A stretch of DNA of 64,000 nt from Argentina anserina (Eukaryota; Streptophyta; Magnoliopsida; Rosales; Rosaceae), in contig NC_065877.1 of the NCBI RefSeq assembly GCF_933775445.1, positions 22,754,001 through 22,818,000 of the forward strand, in the 5' to 3' direction. The notes under the pieces are model-generated. The model was not told the origin of the DNA, ran no database searches, and saw only the letters and a list, made by a program, of their open reading frames with translations. This document shows positions 12,701-23,560 of the stretch, one piece after another. The translations under genes and the position numbers were made by a program. Numbering within the stretch: the stretch's first letter is position 1; every line of letters starts with the position of its first letter.

Positions 12701-13119
12701 AATGGGATAAGGTTAAAAGCAAATCCTTATCTCTTTTACAAATTCAAACGGACTTCTATAAGATAAATGATTTTCAGTTGTGACATGCAAAGCACGTACA
12801 CAGACCCACCTGAAAAGATTTATTTTTGACCAAGATAAAATATTATGATTAGCAAATTAACAGTCGAATCGTGTAGACAATCTCTAATCATGGATTTGGT
12901 TCTAAATTCAAAGAAATTCACATATGTTAAGTTTTGACACGTATCCATAAAATAATCACAAGCAAAATATAGAAACAATAATCAAAAGTACTATCAGAGA
13001 TTAAGGTTAAACCCACCTAGAGAGTTTGAAGCTGGACTTGCTTTGCTGCTGAAAATGAGCGGTGTGGTCTGAAATGGTTTGGCGGAAGACGCAAAGATTG
13101 ACCCGTTTGTTGCTGCCAT
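9706..13119 (-). CDS. PIFI: PIFI, post-illumination chlorophyll fluorescence increase protein, chloroplastic
   Basis: PIFI is a nuclear-encoded chloroplast protein needed for the post-illumination fluorescence rise, linked to NDH-dependent non-photochemical reduction of plastoquinone (known from Arabidopsis At3g15840). Eight exons join in phase on the minus strand: 13017-13119, 12233-12359, 11971-12055, 11803-11881, 10464-10577, 10271-10383, 9915-10025 and 9706-9819, giving 281 residues (about 270 in Arabidopsis). All introns have GT...AG borders. The first ~60 residues are Ser/Ala/Lys-rich without acids, as in a plastid transit peptide. The conserved core includes [20 protein letters not shown], the segment [34 protein letters not shown] and the Cys-rich tail with [20 protein letters not shown]. 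The ATG is about 505 bases from the divergent desaturase start. No frame defects are seen. Confidence 0.9.
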
Positions 13120-13624
13120 GAATCACACTTTAGTTGTGTTCTTTGCCAAGAACAAAAGACACAGAGAAAACAAATATAGCTTCAATTCCTCAGTTAGGCA
13201 AAGTGCACGGTTGAGTAAAATAGATAGAGATCTTTAGATGAAGATAATGACAGATGAGAAACCAAAGCAAATCACAGACACAAGTTCTAACACAAATATC
13301 AGAGAATCCAAGAAATGAAAATTCTTTGGCGAGGATAAAAGATATATCTGGATTATAGTACAGCCTCACAATATGAACCCAAAAATCCAAAACAACATAG
13401 CCCAAACCCAATCCTATCCCTCTTGTCTCTTTCTCTTCCTTCTCTTTTTAATGGTGTAATTCGAACGAAATCTAAGCAGTTTGACACCGCCACAAAATAT
13501 CAAAACTCTATGCCCCACCAAAAACCCCCAACCATAGTCATCAAAGTTTCAAACTTTATTAGCTAATTATGTATAAAACTCAATTCTGTATCAAACCTTC
13601 AAACACCCACAAACCTCTTAAGCA
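13120..13624. promoter_or_regulatory. Shared 5' region between divergent PIFI and FAD5
   Basis: The start codons of PIFI (minus, 13119) and the desaturase (plus, 13625) are separated by only 505 bases, so both promoters and leaders must lie here or overlap the genes. I see a C/T-rich tract (about 13418-13450) but no unambiguous TATA box or named light-response element. Bidirectional regulation is inference from the geometry. Confidence 0.5.
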
Positions 13625-15331
13625 ATGGATTTGATCACATCATCACCTTCCAATCTCAAAACCCACCATTACTTCAATCTCCACCGCTCATTTCGCCGGT
13701 CAGTGAGCCCACTACTTGGTCTCCGGCCACTTCCTCAGAGCTCCAAGGTCCTCAATATTGTTCATTGCAGTTCAAAACAATCAGAACCCAATAAATGCTT
13801 ATCAAGCACAAACCTTTCTACCCATTTTCTCAGCAATTCCAGTATAAACTTACCTTCAATAACCACCAATGCAGCTTTGGCAGAATCCACAGAACCCGAG
13901 CCAGAAACAGAGCAAGAAAAGTACAACAGGATTTTACTGTCTGATGTGATTGTGAAGAGGCCTAGGCATGTGTTTAAGGGCAGAAAATGGAGCACAAAGG
14001 ATTTGGCCACAGCTGCTGTTGTGGTGGGGATGCATGTCCTGAGTCTTCTGGCTCCTTTTCAATTCAATTGGCGAGCTTTATGGGTGGCAGTGTCACTTTA
14101 TGTTGTGACTGGTCTATTTGGTATCACTCTTTCTTATCATAGGAATCTTTCACATAGGAGTTTCAAGATTCCCAAATGGCTTGAGTACTTGTTTGCTTAC
14201 TGTGGAGCTCAGGCACTTCAGGTGGGTGCAATTTTGATTCCCACTGTGGGAGAGATTTGGAGTTTGAAATACAGAGATTTAGTGGTGTTTTTTTAACTGT
14301 TTGAACTTCTGGGTTTTTAGGGGAGCCCAATTGATTGGGTGTGTACACACAGATACCACCACCAGTTTTGTGACTCTGAGAAAGACCCACATAGCCCAAT
14401 TGAAGGATTCTGGTATAGTCACATGAGTTGGCTCTTTGATACCAGTTCCGTTTCTGAAAGGGTATGAAAATCTCTGACATTTTTTATTTTTGCATCAAAT
14501 GTAAGTATGTGGTACAAATACATATTCACTCAGTAGTATGTTTTTCTTATGAATTATGTTAAATTTGAAATTTGCAGTGTGGAGGCCTAGATAATGTTGG
14601 TGATTTACAGAAGCAGCCCTTCTATCAGTTCTTAAAGGCAACTTACCTTGCTCACCCAATCGCTCTTGCTGCTCTACTATATGCAACGGGAGGGTTTCCT
14701 TTCATTGTCTGGGGAATGGTAGGGATCATGGCATTTTCCAGTTATGTTCTGCTCAAGGGTTTCCTTTATCCTTGTCTTAGAGATATTAATGTGTGTTGGA
14801 AATTACTCTTGCAGGGTGTGAGGATTATTTGGGTGTACCACATTACTTGGCTGGTAAACTCAGCTTGCCATGTTTGGGGAGAAAGAGCTTGGAATACTGG
14901 TGATTTGTCTAGGAACAATTGGTATTGCTTCTACTATATATCTTCACCTATATGAACATTTTTATCACTACCTTACAAATTCTTTACATGTCACTGATGT
15001 CAGAGTTTTGTATGATTGATCTGCACTTGTAAATTTGAATGCTTGATCATATTGAATCTTATACCACATGTACCGTCCATCCACATTTCTGGCCTATAGT
15101 AACAGGGTGATGCTAAGAGATCTCAGTTTGTTCAGGTGGGTAGCATTACTTGCATTTGGAGAGGGATGGCATAATAATCACCATGCTTTTGAGTACTCAG
15201 CTAGACATGGCCTGGATTGGTGGCAACTTGATATGACTTGGTATGTTGTAAGATTGCTCCAAGCTATGGGATTGGCCACTGATGTGAAGGTACCATCAGA
15301 GCTACAGAAACAAAGGATGGCTTTGAACTAA
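13625..15331 (+). CDS. FAD5: Plastid acyl-lipid desaturase (FAD5/ADS type, palmitoyl-MGDG delta-7 desaturase)
   Basis: Predicted to introduce a cis double bond into acyl chains of chloroplast lipids; the Arabidopsis counterpart FAD5 (ADS3) makes 16:1 delta-7 on monogalactosyldiacylglycerol. Five exons join in phase: 13625-14221, 14321-14461, 14578-14718, 14815-14921 and 15136-15331, giving 393 residues. Residues 1-~85 are Ser/Asn-rich and poor in acids, a transit peptide that separates it from the ER-type ADS proteins. The three di-iron histidine boxes are complete: HRNLSH 172-177, HRYHH 209-213 and HNNHH 341-345. Hydrophobic stretches lie at about 128-147, 150-168 and in exon 3. A large conserved part around WLVNSACHVWGERAWNT is in exon 4. 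Retention of the third intron would add a few hydrophobic residues, but the spliced form matches the family better. Regiospecificity is inferred from homology. Confidence 0.9.
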
Positions 15332-15860
15332 AACGAACCAAGCTAAGCTTGCACATATTTCATTCAGAAAGCATGCTTCCGATTTCGAACGCATGCTATA
15401 TATATATATTTCGTTTATCCGAGGCAACTGAGCCAGAAGTTAGACCTCTTTTACGGTCCATCCACAAGTTTCATGTAAAACATGTCTTTTGTTGGTACAT
15501 GCGCGTAGGTTAAGTAACTTTGTGTATGATGTACGTATAGTACTCTTACACATACAAAATACATTTCTTTAGTTGTGAAGGAGTAGTGGGAATGGGTAGT
15601 ATTGATTTTGAGATAAATTTTTGAATTTATAATTAATATACGGTGTAATTGTTATATACATGCTACTTGTTATCATGACTTATGATATTAGAAGACACGA
15701 TAATGTTAAGTATTTTCATATACAGTATGTGAATGTTTCTATCATCATTTAATAAAATGTCTTTTGCGTACAAAAATGTATCTCTAGATTGTTGAAGGTA
15801 CAAGGTATGATGTATCTTACACAACTACACAAACGTTTCTTCTTTTTGTGAACCAGGACG
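15332..15860. other. FAD5 downstream region
   Basis: AT-rich sequence that should include the FAD5 3' untranslated region. A short AT repeat lies near 15400. No other feature recognised. Confidence 0.3.
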
Positions 15861-15868
15861 GTAATGGT

Positions 15869-16588
15869 TATGGGTGTAAATGGGCCGAGCCGAGCCGAGT
15901 ACTGGGTTGTTCATGTTTGGTTCATTTTTATTTGATCAAGTTCGAACAGAGCTAAAATTTGATTTATTTCCTTCATGTTCAAGCTCGGCTCGGCTTGAAA
16001 AATCTCAAACTCGGCTCGGGCCGGCTTGAATCATTTGAAATTAATATTTTAAAATCAAGAAATTCAAAATAAAATTCAAAATTTGATGTCATAGCATCAT
16101 ATAAAATGTCTTTTAATCAAGAAAGAAGGGAACAATAGAGTACCTGCTTGTAGCTCCATGACGAATTGACGAAATGAGTTGTTTGTTTCTTAAGGGTTTG
16201 ACCATTTAGGGTGATGACAAATTTATGGAACTTATCAAATTATGGCTCATAGTAAACACTATTTATATAATGTACAATAAGATTAGAGTTTCATTTAATT
16301 ATTATTTATAATACATTGTAATATTATTTCTCATATAAAAATTATACTATATATATTATAAAAGTTATTAAGTCAAACTTAATAAAAGAGCCGGGCTTTT
16401 AATGAGCTCGATATAGTTCGCGAGCTAAATAAGTCAAACGAGCCGAATAGTTGTTGTTCAAACTCGGCTTATTTTGAAGGTCGGGCTTAATATTGAGCTC
16501 AAGGTTGGCTAATTTAGTTTTACGAGTTCGAGCCGAACGGGCTAAAATCGAGCGGAACAAGAGCGGTTCGAGCCTACTTACCGCCCTA
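15869..16588. mobile_element. Non-autonomous hAT-like element (720 bp)
   Basis: The left end TATGGGTGTAAATGGGC and the reverse complement of the right end, TAGGGCGGTAAGTAGGC, form imperfect terminal inverted repeats. Subterminal regions are crowded with GCCGAG/CTCGGC motifs on both sides, typical of hAT transposase-binding repeats. The flanks GTAATGGT (15861-15868) and GTGATGAT (16589-16596) look like an 8-bp target duplication with two mismatches, which suggests an old insertion. The interior is AT-rich and encodes no transposase. Confidence 0.6.
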
Positions 16589-16596
16589 GTGATGAT

Positions 16597-18196
16597 CTTG
16601 GGTGACCCACTACTAAAATTGCGAGATAATTATGAATTTGCACACTGCGTAAATTGTCATGCTCGAATACTTGGTACGTACTATAAATAATAGTTAATAC
16701 AAATTACAATTTCGAGTAGCTTCGACAATTTTGAGCAGTCATGTCAACTCCTCAGATAAATACTTGTTACTACATCTTCAAGAGCATTTTGAACTAGGTA
16801 ATGTGTTGCTCCATATTATTACTAAACCCTCAAATTAATTGGTTTAGGAATCCTCTTACAAACAACAACAAAACATAACATAACATCAAAAGAATCAAGA
16901 ATCTTAGTTAGTACAAACATTTGGAACTTCAAAGCTCAGTGTAAAAAGTTTTGGTAATCAGACAAGAAAGAAGAATGTGTATGTCTTGAAGGGATAAATT
17001 TAAGGTATAGATTAAGGGCCAAGGTAAGTAAGCACGGGAGCACAAGAAGCATGCATATGAATTACATGTTTATTAACTGCGTAAAGATCGATGATTTGCT
17101 GGTGTGCGTACTCACAGGTGTTTTGAATCCGTTTCCTTTATTGGGTTGATTATAACTAAACACACACAACAAAGTGCTTCTTGTAAAAAACCATTTTGGT
17201 TGTTCACCCGATACTCAGCTTACGTCAATACAAAAGCATGCTTTCTTCCTTTTCTTGTTCGTCTATTACTAATCCAATTAAATAAACATATCAGACTCTT
17301 GGGATTTAGGCTTGCTTTGTTATAGTGATTAATAATTTTGAGATGCAGTTAACAGTACTACAAAGGGTGTGTTCAATTTTATCGTATCGATCATTTCATC
17401 GATCGATTTCAAGAGCAATGTTAACGAAATAGTACTCTAGTCACAAACCTATGACAACAATATCTGTAGAAATTTCACGACCATTATATTGACAGTGTTA
17501 AAGGAAGCCTCAACTAAGACAACGAGCGAGGCTCGTCAAACCAGAAATTAAGAACATACGATGTTCATGTATGAATTAAGCCCCTGTGGTTTCGCTTGGC
17601 CAACACAGTAATCAAAAGTCAATTATATACTAGACTAGCTAGAGGTTTTCTTAGACCAAATTATGGACTTCATGAGAGCAATCCGACCGAGGATCATTAA
17701 TAAAATCATTAACATGCCTCACATATAACCTAGATTATATAGTTTAGTGCTAGATTAGGAAGTTAGGCTGGTTCGTTATTCGTGGGTGTAGTATATAGTA
17801 GCACTACGTAGAAAGTTAAGAGTTTGTATGCGATCATTCGAGAGGCCAGGTTTCTTTTTTCTTGTGAAGAAAAGAATATTGCAAGAAGAAGCCTCTAAGA
17901 CAACGACACTGAACGAAATCGAACTAAAGGGCATTAGCCGCTTGGGAGGGAACAAAGCCGAGCTATATCTTTGTATTTTGGATGGAGTGACCAACCCTAA
18001 ACATGAGGAACAAACTTTGCTTGCCTAAAAATATGGGAAAATTGAACAACAACGTACAACAAATTAAGACTTGATCTAAGGGTGAACTTCAGTTCTCTTA
18101 TTAAGGATTTGAACTTTCAAAGGACTGAACGCGCCGAAGTAGATACAAAATCACCTTAAATTAATAATAATATGGACAAATTAGATCTTTTAATTT
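16597..18196. other. Intergenic AT-rich sequence
   Basis: No convincing gene. A 66-codon frame at 17828-18028 has no recognisable domain and no splice or homology support. I see nothing else in this stretch. Confidence 0.25.
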
Positions 18197-18370
18197 GCAG
18201 CAAGCAAACGATCTCTTAGGGCAATACATTCAACTTGCGGGGCATTGAAGAACAACAATGGTCTAGTACAAGCAAGAATCGGATTCCCAGAGACATGCAT
18301 CCTAAATAGTAAATAACAAAGCCAGCTGCGGCATAAACATCGATTGAGCCATCAAAGTTGAGCTTGAGTC
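18197..18370 (-). pseudogene. LINE-type RNase H-like (RVT_3) remnant
   Basis: On the minus strand, from 18370 downward, one frame reads KLNFDGSID followed by AAAGFVI, and after a frameshift another frame reads GNPILACTRPLLFFNAPQVE and then ECIALRDRLLAA. This is the pattern of the plant RNase H-like domain found at the end of LINE-type reverse transcriptases and their domesticated derivatives (KxNxDGS...G...E...A...A). Only about 55 residues remain, broken by at least one frameshift, so it is a dead fragment. Confidence 0.5.
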
Positions 18371-19949
18371 AATCCTCACAAAGAAACAACCATTTATTAC
18401 ATGCATCATGATTTATCAGTGATTCATTAGATGCATATGGATTACTCAAAAGTTTTCTTTTTTACCTTGATAAGTTTTTTCAATTATTACATCATGATTT
18501 TTTGCTTGTCTAATGATACATATTGTCACAACTCATTATAGGCCAACAATGAAGTTTGATTATATAATAAGAAACAAAATAAAATGATCTACCAATGAAG
18601 AAACTCAGTCATTGATGAGCTATAGTAGTCCTCTCACCTAATTCAAAATTTTACTTGAGTTCTTTTGAAGAGATCCAACTTTAGGTGTAGTCAATTCCAT
18701 CATTATGCGTATATGTCCCAAAAATTAAGAGCTATTATCACATAGTACTTTTATGGTTCGAACATCACTCGATTACGACTTTTAGTGTTATGAAGTTTTA
18801 CTAAAACTTCAATTAGTACCTAATGAACACTTAAAAATCGATTACAGGCCAAACAACTTTAACAAGGTCATTACTAATTACCCAACTCAAATACCGAAAT
18901 ACATCATCTTCCATGGAAATTGAGACCATTGTTTGGCCTTTGATTTACTCACTCCCTTTTGAAAAGTACCTCCTTGCTCATGATGCTATTCTGGTGAACT
19001 GGACACGTGGCGAAATGGGTAACTTTCTGTATTGTTCGTCTAAATCTGGGTGGTGTCAAAAGAAACAACATTACCCATATTTGCCTCGGAGCTTGTTTAC
19101 CGGGAGCTTCTTCTCGTATTCCCAATTCCCTCGCTCAGAACCAAAAACAAGCCAACAATTTTTCTCAGTGAGAGTGTATCAAAAAAAAATAATTTCTCAG
19201 TGAGAGACAGAAAGCAGAAGGTGGGAAAGTGAAACCCAGAAAAGGTAAAAAAACCAACAGTGAAACTAAAATCAGTATAAAATGTAGAAAGGGGTTGTGC
19301 ATTTCTGTTGATTTTGAATTGTTTTTTACTCCATGAGTGTCTGGATTGTTAGAGTGAGTGACTGACAAGTTACCCGCGGCTGTCGAGTAGTGAGAGTGAG
19401 CTTACAACTTTTCACCGCCGCACCATTCTGCCACCGCAGATAGCACGCCTACGGGCAAAGCAGGTCACCACTTCCCTCACCCCAACTCAGACTCGGCTTA
19501 CTGAGTTGGCTTCGAGGCATTTTTAGGGTTTAAACAGCTTGTAGGGTGGTCCGGTTGATGCCCCACATTCTCCTCGAGATTGTGTTCCATTATGCCACGC
19601 TTCTTCTGAGAGAACTGAAGCTGTGTCCACAATGGGCATTTAAAAAATTTACGTGTTGGTTTATTTGCTGCAGGTTAAGTTGGGAAAGGAGTGGGGTCCG
19701 AAACCCTATGGTGTTCGATCGATCACTTCCGCCTTTAAAAACCCAGGTGGGATTTCCCGCTTTTGCAGTCAAGGGTGTCACGAACGATAGTAGCCAAGGT
19801 GTTGTGACTTGTGAGTGTTTGAAAGAGATATAACCCTAAATCCCCAGAAGCTAGCTAGCTGAAGCCTGAAGGTGAAGCGAAGCTAGGTTCTTTTCTTGTT
19901 TGTTGTTGGATTGTTTCCTTGTTTCGCCAAGACGGGTGTGCCTGTGTGG
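18371..19949. other. AHP6 upstream region
   Basis: No gene is supported in the first kilobase. From about 19500 the sequence becomes less AT-rich and is probably promoter and 5' untranslated region of the AHP6-like gene. A 95-codon open frame at 19546-19833 lies in this leader region but has no recognisable domain; an unspliced leader or leader intron would explain it. Confidence 0.3.
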
Positions 19950-21359
19950 ATGTTGGGGTTGGGTGTTGACCGGTTGCGAGCCGATATGAATCGGTTGCTC
20001 GCAATGCTCTTTCACCAGGTAGGATCTATATATCTTAGTGCGTTCTTCTTCTTTTTTTTTTTTTTCATTTTCGTATCCTATATTGTTTGAACAATTAAAC
20101 ACTTCAAAAACATTTCTCACTTGGTTGTAGGGAGTATTGGACGAGCAATTCTTGCAACTACAGCAGCTTCAAGACGAGAGCTCCCCAAACTTTGTCTCTG
20201 AAGTCGTCAACATCTACTTCCAAGAGTCGGAGAAACTCTTGAGAAATCTCAGAGCACTACTGTGAGTCATCTAATCACAAGTTCATATCTCCATAAGTAT
20301 TAATCCTTTTGGTTGAAATTGGGTCATATTATTTAGCTGGGATTGCGTGAGTTGTTGATGACCGATGATGAACGTACAGGATGGATAGGGAGTTGTCGGA
20401 CTACAAGAAAATGGGAATCCATTTGAATCAGTTGATCGGAAGCAGCTCAAGCATTGGTGCCAAGAGACTCAGAAACGTCTGCGTTGCTTTTCGAGCCGCT
20501 TCGGAACAACACAACCGTGCTGGGTCAGTCAACAACTCTCTTCGATCATTCACCGAAACCTTCTCTTTTAATTTTCCTCCTCATTTCTCGCGCTTTCAAA
20601 CTTGTATTGTTTCTCATTAATTCCTCTATCTGCCATTTCTTTTCAAACACTTTGACCACCATATACTGATAACCTGATATACCTGCATTCCAGTTTCACA
20701 TGAGAAACAGCAATGTATTCATTCTTGCTATCTAGCAAGTTGATCGATGTTCCTATTATTCTATAACAATTATATGACTTTGTTTGTTTGTGTACGTTTC
20801 AGGTGCTTGAGAGCCTTAGAGCTTCTCGAACATGACTATTGCTACCTCAAGAACAAACTACATGAATTGTTCCAGGTAAGTTGATGAATTTAATTTTTGT
20901 AAGAGTTATATATGGTTATTCACACGTACTCTAATGTATACTTGAACTTTGCTCATTGAGTCAGAGCAAATATGTGAGTATGTCCTAGATTAAAGAAACT
21001 TGGAAATACTTGTTCTTAAATTCTCATGTTTGGTAAGTGCAAACTTAGAATAAAAAATGTCACATTAATCAAAATATTTCACATTACGTGGGATGATATT
21101 TTTTTTCACATTAATAAAACTTAACACAACCTTGCATGATTGGAAATCAACAAATTAAACATGAGAAAAGAAAAAACAAATACTCTTGGTTCACAACTGA
21201 TACAACAATGGTGGTACTTACTCCTAATCCAATCCCTATTGATTTCGATGTCTATTTCCCTGATCTCTGTCACTAAGCTTCTCAATTTGACTGATACAGA
21301 TAGAGCAGCAACGAGTATTGGCAGCTGGGGTTCGATACCCAATACAGCAGATCAATTAA
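19950..21359 (+). CDS. AHP6: AHP6-type pseudo-histidine-containing phosphotransfer protein
   Basis: HPt proteins relay phosphate from cytokinin receptor kinases to response regulators. AHP6 is a pseudo-HPt that lacks the phosphorylatable His and dampens cytokinin signalling, for example in protoxylem and at organ boundaries (family knowledge). Five in-phase exons, 19950-20018, 20131-20261, 20380-20523, 20803-20875 and 21300-21359, give 158 residues (AHP6 ~154). The protein starts MLGLGVDRLRADMNRLL and ends in the AHP6-like tail LAAGVRYPIQQ. In the HPt active-site helix, canonical HQLKGSS is replaced by NQLIGSS: Asn83 stands where the acceptor His should be, and the following Lys is Ile. Surrounding residues (SSSIGA) are conserved, so this is a substitution and not a frame error. 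The small exons with phased junctions match the family. Confidence 0.93.
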
Positions 21360-21984
21360 GGCAATAACTTAGCCGAAACCCAGCTATTGTGCAGGTCTCT
21401 CAATCAAGACCAAGCACATTCATAACCCCAGTGCCACTGTAGTCGGAGTACTGCTAGCTACCTGTTGCAGAAGAAAGAAACATAGATCCATTGAGGACAC
21501 AAGGTTTTTATGTCACTGCTCTAAACCACCTATTTACGTAGGCCCTTGTTGTAGAGCGATCGATCATTATGCTTTGAATAAACGTGGAAACTGGCTATAG
21601 TACGTTCTACTTATCATAATTTTGAGCTAACCTTAGCTAGCTTCCTTAACTGCATGCATGGCTGTTTTATAAGAAAGCTTTATTGAATATCTACCCGCTT
21701 GATTGAGTGAACGTAGAAAGAGTTGTCTGTCACACTCAAATAGTACTCTTGTGTATTAATTTGATTAGATGGTTGCTTTAAGCCATCAGTCAATGAACAG
21801 AAGAACTACGGGAGCTTTTGTCAGTAGAACTTTCATGTTTTGGCAGTCAAAACAGATGTTTTCAAGTCTTTGCCCACCGCAAATGAATGATAGAGTGATT
21901 GATCGGATCGACTCTTCGGACTTAAGCCTCATCATTTAGTCCGCAGATTTGAAAAGTCAGTAGAATTCCACAAGCTCGATGTGT
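21360..21984. other. AHP6 downstream region
   Basis: Probably the 3' untranslated region of AHP6 followed by unassigned sequence. No further feature recognised. Confidence 0.3.
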
Positions 21985-23560
21985 TTTTTCCCGGTTCGGC
22001 CTGCGAGAAAATCCGTCAAATCCCGCTTCCGTGTGTAGAAAGTTGGATTTAGTTTAGATATGTGAAATTCGGCCCGACCCATGGGTCCGGCCCACCAAAT
22101 GCCCTCTAAGCCCGGCCAGCAAAAAGCCCGCAAGACTTAGCTTGTAAAAACCCGCCAAGAAATAAAATATTATACATGCATATAATATGTTATACACATA
22201 TGCCCTAAGGGATGACTCACTACCAATGATACAAACGTCAAAAGTCGTTTGCATATATGAAATCATCTAATTTTTTTCACTGATCGTGCGCGGCCGCATC
22301 GAGGAAACTCATTTGACAAAACCCCGGTTAATAGGGTTTTAATATGTCAAAATATCTCTTTTTTTGTAATCGTAGGTACGAACGGTCAAACTATGTTTAA
22401 AACTGATGAAATTTTTATGGGGTCCCTAAATATATATACCGATCACATCTGCTGGTGTTGATCGACCGTATTTAGAACCGGAGTTGTCGATCGCCGAAGT
22501 GTCAACTAATGTATTATAACATTTATACTAGGTTTTAAAATAAAACTATCGCATTATAAAGTGACTAAATGAAGGAAACTTCTCGGGATTAATGGACAGC
22601 AGCTGAAAGCCGTTTTTGTTAACTTATTTTTGTTAACTATCGTGTCATTCGTGCGCGATCGCATGGGGGAAACCTATTTGGCAAAGTTCTGGTCAATATG
22701 GTTTCAATATGTCAAAATGTATTTTTTTATTGATCGGAGGTACAAACGGGCAAACCATATCCAAAACGGATGAAATTTTTACGGGTCCCTAAATATTTAT
22801 ACATATCACATCTGCCGATGTTGATCGACCATATTTCGAACTGGAGTTGTTGATCGCCTAAGTGTCCATCGCATTATGAAACGACAATTCTTGGAATCAA
22901 TCGACACCATCAGATGTGATCAGTATATATATTTAGTGACCATTTTAAAATTTCATCAAATTCGGATCTCGTTTAACCGTCGGAATTTCCAGTAAACCAA
23001 AAACACAACTAATACGCTATAAGGGAGGACCCATTACCAAGATGCGAATGTCGATAACTGTTTACATATTTGAAAATCACCTAATTTTTATCATTGATCG
23101 TGCATGGTCGCAACAAGGAAACTCATTTGGTAAAGGCCTGATCAATGTGGTTTTATTATGTCAAAACACATTTTTTTTCGTTGACCGTATGTATGGACGG
23201 TCAAACCATATTTAAAACGAACGAAATTTTTACGGGGTCTCTAAATATATATATTGATCACATTTATTGGTGTCGATCGACAATATTTCGAAACTAGAAT
23301 TTATTTGTAACTTATTTTTAGAATGTTTTATAATAATTCTTATATTGTTCTAAACCCTTAAATAAGAGTATTATGTTTTTTTTCTAATACAAACCCGTAA
23401 GGCCCGACTCAGCCCGCAAAAGCCCGGAAGACTAGATTTAAGTGAGCCAACTTAGATATTTATATTTAGGAAAATACTCGGTCCGTCCCGGCTCATCAAT
23501 TATTTAAAATGTACTAAACCCCGGCCCGGCCCGTTGACAAGCCATTTTCCAACACGAATT
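21985..23560. mobile_element. GCCCG-bordered non-autonomous repeat
   Basis: Both borders are rich in GGCCCG/CCCGGC motifs (about 21987-22150 and 23395-23535) and the interior is AT-rich with internal repeats. This border composition is like that of hAT-type non-autonomous elements such as the one at 15869-16588. I could not fix exact termini or a target duplication, so the ends given are approximate. It encodes no protein. Confidence 0.45.
22200..23300. repeat. Three direct and one inverted copy of a ~300-bp module
   Basis: Three direct copies share the order: TGATCGTGCG-like start, GGAAACTCATTTG, ATATGTCAAAA, a CGGTCAAAC motif, GATGAAATTTTTA, CCCTAAATATATATA, GATCACATCTG and TTGATCGACC. They occupy about 22200-22495, 22640-22860 and 23015-23297. 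A fourth partial copy at about 22890-22985 runs in reverse, reading on the plus strand as AATCGACACC...GATGTGATCAG...TTTCATC. The copies differ at many positions, so the amplification is not recent. Confidence 0.7.
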
